Shown piece after piece: positions 1 to 6,078 of a stretch of DNA of 8,438 nucleotides (the first letter of the stretch is position 1; each line of letters begins with the position of its first letter). Both the position numbers and the translations under genes were made by a program. The DNA comes from an uncultured Opitutaceae bacterium. Lineage in GTDB: Bacteria; Verrucomicrobiota; Verrucomicrobiae; Opitutales; Opitutaceae. The notes beneath the pieces were generated by a model that was given only the letters and a program-made list of their open reading frames with translations, was not told where the DNA came from and searched no databases. The stretch lies in assembly GCA_946482625.1 (NCBI GenBank), contig CAMLSH010000148.1:1-8438 (forward strand), written 5' to 3'.

Positions 1-3000
1 TTGTCCCGGTAGATTCTGGGGCGAGCGGATCGACGGCTGAGGCGACCGCCCCCGAATATCTTTTGAGCAGCCGCCCGACGGCGCCAGCGGTGGCGTATCT
101 GGATTTCGACGGCGAGACCGTCACCGATTCTTATTGGAACAGCGGCAACGCGATCAACGCCGCCGCCGCCGGGTTCTCGGCCACACAGATCACCGAGGTG
201 TGGCGCCGCGTGGCGGAAGATTTTCGGCCGTTCAACATCGATGTGACCACCGACCGCGCGCGCTACGACAACGCTTCCGCTGGAAGCCGCATGCGCTGCA
301 TCATCACGCAGACCAGTGCCTGGTATGGCTCGGCCGGTGGCGTGGCCTACGTCGGTTCCTGGAGCTCTTCCGGGGGCGGCGGCGCGAGCAGCACGATCCC
401 GTGCTGGGTGTTCGCGAATATGCTGTCGAGCAACCCGCGTTACGTGGCCGAAGCGGTCTCGCACGAGATCGGCCACACACTCGGGCTTTCGCACGATGGA
501 GTGAACAGCTCCTCGGGCACCTTGGTCGCCGGTTACTACTCGGGCCACGGCGACGGCGCGACGAGCTGGGCGCCGATCATGGGCAGCGGTTACTACAAGA
601 GCGTCATTCAGTGGAGCAACGGCAACTACGGCACCAACGGCAATGTCGGCAACAACACCGAAAACGACCTCGCCATCATCGCCGACTCCCGAAATCACGC
701 CGGCTACATGACCGATGATGCCGGCGGCACGATCGCCACGGCAGGTGTGTTAAGCTTCAGCAGCGGTTCCACCGTCTCGACCATCGGCACCATCGAACGT
801 ACTGGCGATGTGGATATGTACAGCTTCACGACCTCGGGTGGCAGCGTGACGTTTACCTTGGTGCCCGAGTTCAGCGGTTTGACCGCGCAGCCCAATCTCG
901 ATGCGCGCGCGATCCTCTACAACGCATCCGGAAGCACTCTGGCCGACGCCAATCCCACCGGTTCGCTCCATCCGTCCATTTCCACGACTCTTACCGCCGG
1001 CACCTACTACATCGCCATCGTCGGCGTCGGTGAAGGCGATGTCCCTGGAACCGGCTACACGAATTACGGCAGTCTCGGTCGCTACGAAATCACGGGCAGC
1101 GTGGTCTCCTCCGCTCCACAGCCGCCAGCGATCACGAGTGCGAGCTCCGGCAGCGCGGTACGCGGCGCCTCGTTCAGCCATCAGGTCACGGCGAGCAACT
1201 CGCCAACCTCGTATGGCGCGACCGGCCTGCCCACCGGCCTGAGCATTAACACGAGCACCGGACTTATCTCAGGGACGGTCTCCACGGCAGTTTCCGCCGG
1301 CACCTCCGCGGTGACGCTCACGGCGAGCAATGCCAGCGGTTCGGGCACTCAAAGTTTCTCGCTGACGATTTCCGATCCGCTGCCAGCGGCGCCCGTGATT
1401 TCGAGCGCAAGCTCGGGCAGCGTGGTGCGTGGCTCTTCGTTCAGTCATCAAGTCACTGCGAGCAACTCGCCAACGTCCTACGCGGCGACCGGGCTGCCCA
1501 CCGGCTTGAGCATTAATACGAGCACCGGTCTTATCTCCGGTACCGTTTCTTCCTCCGCGGCGGCGGCCGTTTATTCGGTCGCGCTGACTGCAACCAATGC
1601 CGGCGGCACCGGCACGCAGACCTACGCGTTGACGGTGACGATCCCACTGCCTTCGGCGCCGGTGATCACGAGCGCGGCCTCTGGCAGCGCAGTGATCGGT
1701 TCTTCGTTCAGTCACCAGGTCGTGGCGACAAATTCGCCGACCTCCTACGCCGCGACCGGATTGCCCACCGGTCTGAGCATCAACACCAGCACCGGTCTTA
1801 TCTCCGGCACGGTTTCCTCATCGGCTACGGCGGGCGTACACAGCGTGTCGCTCACGGCGACGAATGCCGGCGGTTCCGGTTCGCAGACGTTCTCGCTCAC
1901 ACTGACTGCGCCGTTGCCCTCCGCACCGGTGATCAGCAGCGCGTCCACCGCCAGTGGCGTGACGGGCTCTTCCTTCACCTACCAGATCGTCGCGAGCAAT
2001 TCGCCGACATCCTATAATGCGACCGGGCTGCCCTCTGGCCTGAACATCAACACCAGCAGCGGCCAGATTTCCGGCACGATTTCCTCTTCGGTCGCGGCGG
2101 GCGTGTATTCCATCACGCTCTCGGCTTCGAATGCGGGCGGCACTGGCACCAGGACGCTTTCGCTCACGCTGACCGCTCCGCTGCCGTCGGCCCCCGTGAT
2201 TTCGAGCGCGAGCTCGGGCAGCGTGGTGCGTGGCTCTTCGTTCAGCCATCAAGTCACTGCGAGCAACTCGCCAACGTCCTACGCGGCGACCGGACTGCCC
2301 ACCGGCTTGAGCATCAATACCAGCACCGGCCTGATTTCCGGCACCGTTTCCTCCTCTGTGTCGGCGGCTGTTTATTCGGTCGCGCTGACCGCGACCAATG
2401 CCGGCGGCACCGGCACGCAGACCTACGCGTTGACCGTGACGATCCCACTGCCCTCAGCTCCTGCAATCACGAGCGCAAGCAGCGGCAGCGCGGTGATCGG
2501 TTCTTCGTTTAGTCACCAGATCGTGGCGAGCAACTCCCCGACTTCCTACGCCGCGACCGGTTTGCCCACCGGCCTGAGCATCAATACCAGCACCGGTCTG
2601 ATCTCCGGCACCGTTGCCTCATCGGTTACGGCGGGCGTAAAGACCGTGACGCTCACGGCGACGAATGCCGGCGGCTCTGGTTCGCAGACGTTCTCGCTCA
2701 CGGTGACTGCGTCGTTGCCCTCTGCACCGGTGATCAGCAGCGCGTCCACCGCGAGCGGCGTGACGGGCTCTTCCTTCACTTACCAGATCGTCGCGAGCAA
2801 TTCGCCGACATCCTATAATGCGACCGGGCTGCCCTCTGGCCTGAATATCAACACCAGCAGCGGCCAGATCTACGGCACGATTTCATCCTCGGTGGCGCCG
2901 GGCGTTTATTCCATCACGCTCTCGGCTTACAACGCGGGCGGCACTGGCACCAAGACGCTTTCGCTCACGCTGACCGCTCCGCTGCCGTCGGCGCCCGTGA

Positions 3001-4469
3001 TCACGAGCGCGAGTTCGGCTAGTGCGGTGATCGGTTCGTCATTCAGTCACCAGATTGTGGCGACCAACTCGCCGACCTCTTACGCCGCGACCGGGCTGCC
3101 CTCCGGTCTGAGCATTAATACGAGCACCGGCCTTATCTCCGGCACCGTTTCTTCGTCGCTCATCGCTGGTGTCTATTCGGTCAATCTCACCGCCACCAAC
3201 GCTGGCGGCTCCGGCACCAAGACGTTCTCGCTTACCCTTACGAACCCGCTGCCCTCGGCGCCGGTGATCACGAGCGCGGCCTCCGGCAGCGCGGTGATTG
3301 GCTCCGCCTTCAGCCACCAGGTGGTCGCGAGCAACAGTCCGACGTCGTATGCGGCGAGCGGATTACCCTCCGGCCTGAGCATCAACAGCAGCACCGGTCT
3401 TATCTCCGGCACGGTTGCCTCTTCGGTGACCGCCGGTGTTTATCCTGCGACGATCGTCGCCACGAATGCCGGCGGTTCCGGCTCGCAGACGTTCTCGCTC
3501 ACGTTGACCGCTCCGTTGCCGTCCGCGCCGGTCATCTCCAGCGCCGCGACCGCCAGCACCGTGGTGGGCTCGCCGTTCAGCTACCAAATCACCGCGAGCA
3601 ACTCGCCAACCTCCTACGCTGCGAGCGGGCTGCCTTCCGGTCTGAGCATCAACGCGAGCACGGGTCTGATCTCTGGAACTGTGCCGACGTCGGTCACCGC
3701 GGGCATTTATTCCATCACGCTCACCGCCACCAATGCCGGCGGCTCTGGCACGAAGGCACTTGCCCTGACGGTTACGGTTCCGTCCCTGCCTGTGCCCGTG
3801 ATCACGAGCCCCTCGTCGGCCCGACTGGTGCTCGGCGTCGCGTTCAACTTCCAAGTGGTCGCGACCAATTCGCCGACTGCTTACACCGCGGCCGGTCTGC
3901 CCACGGGCGTCACGATCAATGGCACAAATGGTCTGATCTCCGGGACGCCTGCGCTGACGTTGGCCACCGGTTTGTACGCCGTCACTGTCACCGCGACCAA
4001 CGCCAGCGGCAGCACCACGCAGATGTTCGGTCTTGAAGTGAAGTCCGCGTACGCCGCTTGGGCACAGGATGCACAGATGGGCGACGTCGCTGCGGCCAGC
4101 ACCGCCGACCCCGATGGCGACGGTATCAGCAACCTGCTCGAATACGCCTTCGATCTGTCGCCTTCGAGCGCCGACACCGTCGCGGTGACGCAAGCCAGCG
4201 TGGTCAATGTCAGCGGCACCCGCCGCGTGGAAATCACCTTCGTCCGCCCGATCAATCGCCCCGATCTCGTCTACACCGTGGAGGTTTCCTCCAACCTGAT
4301 GACTTGGACGGCGGGTCATGCGTATGGTGCCAACACTACGAGCGGCTCCGGCCTGCCCACTCAGGAAATGGAACGCACGTCGCTCGGCGCGGATGGCGAA
4401 CGCATCCGCGTGCGGGATGTGGGCGGCGTCGGCCAGCGCTTCATCCGCGTCAGGGTGACGACCTTGTAA
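1..4469 (+). CDS. Giant secreted metzincin-type metalloprotease with PPC-like domain and 11 Ig-like repeats (5' end outside window)
   Basis: Partial gene. The frame is open from base 3 with no stop upstream, so the TTG at 63 is only the first start-like codon; the true start and expected signal peptide lie left of the window. 1488 residues are visible. A metzincin domain spans about 87-720: HEIGHTLGLSHDG at 462-500 gives three His zinc ligands (codons 462, 474, 492) and the catalytic Glu (465), and the Met-turn APIMG has its Met at 579. The stretch at about 747-1107 (GDVDMYSF ... LTAGTYYIAIVG) resembles a bacterial pre-peptidase C-terminal (PPC) domain. Eleven 89-residue putative-Ig (He_PIG-like) repeats follow at 1125-4061. 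The tail has a DPDGDGISNLLEYAF calcium-loop-like motif and a beta-rich end (TYTVEVSSNLMTW ... FIRVRV) of a kind I associate with exported Verrucomicrobia proteins. The likely role is an extracellular or surface protease or adhesin; the substrate cannot be read from sequence. Export is inferred from domain content, because the N terminus is missing. Protease assignment is firm at motif level, though the exact peptidase family is uncertain. Confidence 0.9.
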   Translation, partial: VPVDSGASGSTAEATAPEYLLSSRPTAPAVAYLDFDGETVTDSYWNSGNAINAAAAGFSATQITEVWRRVAEDFRPFNIDVTTDRARYDNASAGSRMRCIITQTSAWYGSAGGVAYVGSWSSSGGGGASSTIPCWVFANMLSSNPRYVAEAVSHEIGHTLGLSHDGVNSSSGTLVAGYYSGHGDGATSWAPIMGSGYYKSVIQWSNGNYGTNGNVGNNTENDLAIIADSRNHAGYMTDDAGGTIATAGVLSFSSGSTVSTIGTIERTGDVDMYSFTTSGGSVTFTLVPEFSGLTAQPNLDARAILYNASGSTLADANPTGSLHPSISTTLTAGTYYIAIVGVGEGDVPGTGYTNYGSLGRYEITGSVVSSAPQPPAITSASSGSAVRGASFSHQVTASNSPTSYGATGLPTGLSINTSTGLISGTVSTAVSAGTSAVTLTASNASGSGTQSFSLTISDPLPAAPVISSASSGSVVRGSSFSHQVTASNSPTSYAATGLPTGLSINTSTGLISGTVSSSAAAAVYSVALTATNAGGTGTQTYALTVTIPLPSAPVITSAASGSAVIGSSFSHQVVATNSPTSYAATGLPTGLSINTSTGLISGTVSSSATAGVHSVSLTATNAGGSGSQTFSLTLTAPLPSAPVISSASTASGVTGSSFTYQIVASNSPTSYNATGLPSGLNINTSSGQISGTISSSVAAGVYSITLSASNAGGTGTRTLSLTLTAPLPSAPVISSASSGSVVRGSSFSHQVTASNSPTSYAATGLPTGLSINTSTGLISGTVSSSVSAAVYSVALTATNAGGTGTQTYALTVTIPLPSAPAITSASSGSAVIGSSFSHQIVASNSPTSYAATGLPTGLSINTSTGLISGTVASSVTAGVKTVTLTATNAGGSGSQTFSLTVTASLPSAPVISSASTASGVTGSSFTYQIVASNSPTSYNATGLPSGLNINTSSGQIYGTISSSVAPGVYSITLSAYNAGGTGTKTLSLTLTAPLPSAPVITSASSASAVIGSSFSHQIVATNSPTSYAATGLPSGLSINTSTGLISGTVSSSLIAGVYSVNLTATNAGGSGTKTFSLTLTNPLPSAPVITSAASGSAVIGSAFSHQVVASNSPTSYAASGLPSGLSINSSTGLISGTVASSVTAGVYPATIVATNAGGSGSQTFSLTLTAPLPSAPVISSAATASTVVGSPFSYQITASNSPTSYAASGLPSGLSINASTGLISGTVPTSVTAGIYSITLTATNAGGSGTKALALTVTVPSLPVPVITSPSSARLVLGVAFNFQVVATNSPTAYTAAGLPTGVTINGTNGLISGTPALTLATGLYAVTVTATNASGSTTQMFGLEVKSAYAAWAQDAQMGDVAAASTADPDGDGISNLLEYAFDLSPSSADTVAVTQASVVNVSGTRRVEITFVRPINRPDLVYTVEVSSNLMTWTAGHAYGANTTSGSGLPTQEMERTSLGADGERIRVRDVGGVGQRFIRVRVTTL
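1125..4061 (+). repeat. Tandem array of eleven 267-bp units encoding 89-aa Ig-like domains
   Basis: Units begin at 1125, 1392, 1659, 1926, 2193, 2460, 2727, 2994, 3261, 3528 and 3795, each exactly 267 bp after the last, with no indels. Each encodes the same pattern: P-[VA]-I-[TS]-S at the start, then NSPTSY, then GLP[TS]GL.IN, then G.ISGT, then a final TNAGG.GT..[FL].L[TS] strand with a PLPSA linker. These are hallmarks of the putative-Ig (He_PIG, cadherin-like) fold. The domains contain no cysteine, as expected for an exported beta-sandwich string. Units 1 and 11 are the most diverged, and unit 11 ends in a different linker (EVKSAYAAWAQDA). Internal units are so alike that assembly collapse or unit-number variation between strains is plausible. 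Confidence 0.95.
1392..2993 (+). repeat. 801-bp higher-order tandem duplication (units 2-3-4 copied as 5-6-7)
   Basis: The block 1392-2192 is repeated head-to-tail at 2193-2993. Unit 2 pairs with 5 (2 amino-acid differences by eye), 3 with 6 (11 differences) and 4 with 7 (4 differences), giving 17 differences over 267 residues. Neighbouring units within a block differ much more: the signatures are VVRGSSFSHQVT, AVIGSSFSHQ and GVTGSSFTYQIV for the three types. The simplest reading is a duplication of three units by unequal crossing-over, later drifting; gene conversion is an alternative. Confidence 0.88.
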
Positions 4470-4482
4470 GTGTTTACGCAGT

Positions 4483-4506
4483 ACGGCCCGGCGTTTCCCG
4501 GGCCGT
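4483..4506 (+). terminator. GC-rich hairpin after the giant protease gene
   Basis: A perfect 9-bp inverted repeat, ACGGCCCGG (4483-4491) and CCGGGCCGT (4498-4506), encloses a six-base loop, starting 13 bases after the stop codon. No run of T follows, so it is not a textbook intrinsic terminator; it may act as an mRNA 3' end stabiliser or terminate by other means. Its position between a long gene and an independent operon supports a transcript-end role. Confidence 0.6.
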
Positions 4507-4584
4507 CGCTGCGAGATAGCACGAGATCGCGCGTGGCGGGGGACAGCGCGACGCGTGTCAGCCGGAAGTTCCGACGTGGCGCAC

Positions 4585-4590
4585 AGGGGA
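4585..4590 (+). promoter_or_regulatory. Candidate ribosome binding site for clpS
   Basis: AGGGGA lies 4 bases before the TTG at 4595 and 10 bases before the in-frame GTG at 4601. It is the only purine-rich Shine-Dalgarno-like element near the possible clpS starts and favours one of these two. The spacing to TTG is short and that to GTG is long, so it does not settle the start. Confidence 0.4.
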
Positions 4591-4594
4591 ATTC

Positions 4595-4963
4595 TTGGGA
4601 GTGTGGATCCTGCGCGCCTTGCGAGTTGCGCGAGGCCATGCGGCCCATTTACTGCCGCTTATTGTGACAACGACCTTTTCAAGTACGCAGCCGCAGCAGG
4701 ATACTCATACCGAGCTCGATCTCGCCGGTATCTGCCGTGTGGTGGTGCTCAACGACCCGGTGAACCTCATGTCCTACGTCGTGCTCGTTTTTAAAAAGGT
4801 CTTCGGCTTCGACGAGCAAACCGCGCGCAAACACATGCTGGAAGTTCACGAACTGGGCCGCTCGATCGTCTGGAGCGGGCTGCGCGAAAAAGCCGAAGCC
4901 TACGCTTTCACGCTTCACGAATGGCATCTGACCGCGATCATCGAGCCGGATGAAAAGAATTGA
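4595..4963 (+). CDS. clpS: ATP-dependent Clp protease adaptor ClpS
   Basis: ClpS binds N-degron substrates (destabilising N-terminal residues) and hands them to a Clp AAA+ unfoldase (ClpA or ClpC type) in the cytoplasm. The core runs from about residue 46 to 118: VVVLNDPVNLMSYVV (49-63) corresponds to the NDD..PMEFVV segment of the E. coli protein, and MLEVHELGR (81-89) is the second helix with the conserved pocket His (85). N53, D54, M59 and H85 are kept, while the second Asp of the classic NDD is Pro (55), as in actinobacterial-type ClpS (DDPVNLM). Start choice is uncertain. The TTG at 4595 or GTG at 4601 sit behind AGGGGA, but the first 23 or so residues look unlike ClpS. The in-frame GTG at 4664 would give a 99-aa protein of usual ClpS size, without a visible ribosome site. 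It overlaps the next gene by 14 bp, implying co-translation. No clpA or clpC gene is in the window. Confidence 0.88.
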   Translation: MGVWILRALRVARGHAAHLLPLIVTTTFSSTQPQQDTHTELDLAGICRVVVLNDPVNLMSYVVLVFKKVFGFDEQTARKHMLEVHELGRSIVWSGLREKAEAYAFTLHEWHLTAIIEPDEKN

Positions 4964-5411
4964 GATCAAACTGAGTCTGCCGGTGGTCGCGCCGCTGCTC
5001 GATGTCATGAAGTCGGTCGCGGATTCCCTGCAGGACCGCCTCGCGGTGCCGCTTGAGCAGGGCGAGTTCGACGAGGAGATGCGCGAGGCTTGGAGCTCGG
5101 AATTGCTGGGCACGCAAAACGACGGTGTGCGCAGCCTGCTGGCGATGTTCGACCGTGAATTTTTCGAGACCGGTATGATCGCCTTCGACGAGGAAAACGC
5201 AGAACCGATCCTGCGCGCCTGCGCCGCTCTCCGTCTGCGGATGCGCGAGCAATACCTGAAAAACTTCGGAGACGAATCGCTGGAGACCGGCGATGTGGAA
5301 ATCGACGAACTTCCTGAGCCGTTGAAGCATGTTTTTATGTGCTACGTGTTTCTCGCGACCATCCAAGAGCTCATTATCCAGCATTTGGATTCGGAAATTT
5401 TGGAAGGATGA
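4950..5411 (+). CDS. DUF2017-like protein, clpS partner gene
   Basis: Encodes 153 residues with no signal peptide or membrane segment, rich in acidic residues and predicted helices. The ATG at 4950 lies inside the end of clpS (14-bp overlap, different frame), which suggests translational coupling. The pattern resembles DUF2017: a central ALRLRMREQYL segment (residues 93-103) and a C-terminal helix FLATIQELIIQHL (134-146), similar to the 'LRL.LG.RL ... WLQE.LL..L' layout of actinobacterial members. Those are typically encoded beside clpS (as in Mycobacterium), which strengthens the call. Biochemical function is not established for the family; a role in the N-degron/Clp pathway is inferred from gene neighbourhood only. 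The next gene overlaps its stop by 4 bp. The family match is from memory of the pattern, not a profile search; an unrelated small helical protein remains possible. Confidence 0.72.
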   Translation: MKRIEIKLSLPVVAPLLDVMKSVADSLQDRLAVPLEQGEFDEEMREAWSSELLGTQNDGVRSLLAMFDREFFETGMIAFDEENAEPILRACAALRLRMREQYLKNFGDESLETGDVEIDELPEPLKHVFMCYVFLATIQELIIQHLDSEILEG

Positions 5412-5899
5412 CGCCCGTCGCCTGCCGCTACTGCGGTCTGCCCTTCAAGGTCCGTCGCGTGGAGCCGGGGCGGGACTATTTCTGCTGCACCGGATGCGCC
5501 ATGCTCGCGCGCGTGCCGGTCGACGCGCAGGGGCAGTTTCCCGTCAACGCTCAACTGGTCTCCGCGCTCGTGGTGGGGTTTTTGTATTTTAACCAAGTGC
5601 TTTTCTGGCTGCTGAGCGTGTTGCTCGCGCGGGACGACGCGCAGGTTCTCCTGGCGAACCGCTTCGCCTGGCTCGCGGCGGGTGCGGCCCTGGTTGTGTG
5701 GCTTTCGGTGATGCTCGTGCAACTGCGGGAAAAGTCCGCGAGGGCAGGGGATGTCGCCTTCGCGCTGGCGGTGCTCGCGGCGCATGGTTTTGCCTGTCGA
5801 TCGTTGCCGCCATCGTCGGCAACCATGGCGGTGGCGAACGCGGTTTTGCTGCTCTGGAGCGCGCGGGGTGCGCTGCGTGGGAAGCGGCGAGCCGGGTAG
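5408..5899 (+). CDS. Small membrane protein with N-terminal CxxC...CCxGC metal-binding module
   Basis: Encodes 163 residues. The ATG at 5408 is chosen because it overlaps the upstream stop as ATGA, has GGAAGG immediately before it, and places the motif at the N terminus; a longer in-frame start at 5339 would lie inside the previous gene. Residues 6-30 hold CRYCG (Cys 6, 9) and CCTGC (Cys 26, 27, 30), matching the layout of the putative metal-binding domain at the N terminus of CcoI/FixI-type cation ATPases (CHCGLP ... FCCxGC). The rest is hydrophobic: clear membrane segments at about 50-74 and 86-106, and weaker ones near 116-131 and 138-153. No CPC motif, phosphorylation DKTG or nucleotide-binding domain follows, so it is not a transporter ATPase. 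A membrane-anchored metal sensor, chaperone or zinc-ribbon scaffold is possible. The function is unknown, and the operon position suggests co-expression with clpS. The C terminus is basic (RGKRRAG). Confidence 0.8.
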   Translation: MTPVACRYCGLPFKVRRVEPGRDYFCCTGCAMLARVPVDAQGQFPVNAQLVSALVVGFLYFNQVLFWLLSVLLARDDAQVLLANRFAWLAAGAALVVWLSVMLVQLREKSARAGDVAFALAVLAAHGFACRSLPPSSATMAVANAVLLLWSARGALRGKRRAG

Positions 5900-5912
5900 T
5901 TTCTCGAAAAAA

Positions 5913-5933
5913 ACCGGGTGGGAAACCACCGGT
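5913..5933 (+). terminator. Hairpin with GAAA loop after the clpS operon
   Basis: ACCGGGTGG (5913-5921) pairs with CCACCGGT (5926-5933) around a GAAA loop, with one bulged G. It begins 13 bases after the stop codon and is preceded by a run of seven A (5907-5913). There is no T tract downstream on the + strand. Read on the - strand, the A run would become a U run after the same stem, but no - strand gene that needs termination is visible. A transcript-end hairpin is the likely role. Confidence 0.55.
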
Positions 5934-5974
5934 ATCCTCTCAAGTGCCGGACAAAGGATCTCATTAACACGGAG

Positions 5975-5993
5975 CGTACGATTTCGTACGATT
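5975..5993 (+). promoter_or_regulatory. Two direct copies of CGTACGATT, candidate operator or promoter element
   Basis: CGTACGATT occurs at 5975-5983 and again at 5985-5993, a 10-bp period close to one helical turn. Each copy contains the palindrome CGTACG, so the pair also reads as a near-palindrome. It lies 86 bp upstream of the beta-mannosidase ATG in the only non-coding gap before that gene, where an operator of a sugar-responsive regulator would be expected. No regulator gene is in the window and no convincing -35/-10 pair was identified, so the function is inferred from position and symmetry. Confidence 0.4.
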
Positions 5994-6044
5994 AAGGCCC
6001 GCTTTGCGCTGCCCGACCCCGCCGCTGCGGCCAACGCCAGATCG

Positions 6045-6078
6045 CCCCAATCTCCTTTCGCCTTTTCCCATTTCTCCC
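6045..6078 (+). other. Pyrimidine-rich leader immediately before the beta-mannosidase start
   Basis: Of the 34 bases directly before the ATG, 30 are C or T (purines only at 6049, 6050, 6060 and 6070). There is no Shine-Dalgarno-like sequence. Initiation may therefore depend on an unstructured leader and ribosomal protein S1, or on a short or leaderless transcript. This is inference from base composition alone. Confidence 0.4.

Noticed and set aside
63..65. TTG at 63 as the true start of the giant protease gene
   Set aside because: The frame is open further left to base 3 with no stop, and an exported protease should have a signal peptide that is not seen after 63.
134..718. Overlapping + strand open frame (194 codons)
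   Set aside because: The product is Arg/His-rich without domains, and it overlaps the conserved protease domain in another frame.
1125..4061. CRISPR or other non-coding repeat array
   Set aside because: The period is 267 bp, there are no short repeats with unique spacers, and the reading frame is continuous through all units.
3363..4319. Long antisense open frame (318 codons)
   Set aside because: It lies wholly opposite the Ig repeats. Its translation is Arg/Gly/Asp-rich and low complexity, typical of a shadow of GC-rich repeated coding DNA; other antisense frames recur with the same period.
4542..4559. Small hairpin GACAGCG...CGCGTGTC upstream of clpS as a regulatory element
   Set aside because: It has a bulge and a three-base loop, and such imperfect stems are expected by chance in GC-rich DNA.
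5339..5407. Longer N terminus for the membrane metal-binding protein
   Set aside because: This stretch lies inside the DUF2017-like gene in another frame; the ATGA overlap with GGAAGG at 5408 is a better start and puts the Cys motif at the N terminus.
5408..5899. Truncated pseudogene of a CcoI/FixI copper ATPase
   Set aside because: The membrane part does not resemble the ATPase transport core (no CPC motif), the frame is intact, and it is coupled to the upstream gene, so an intact small gene is more likely.
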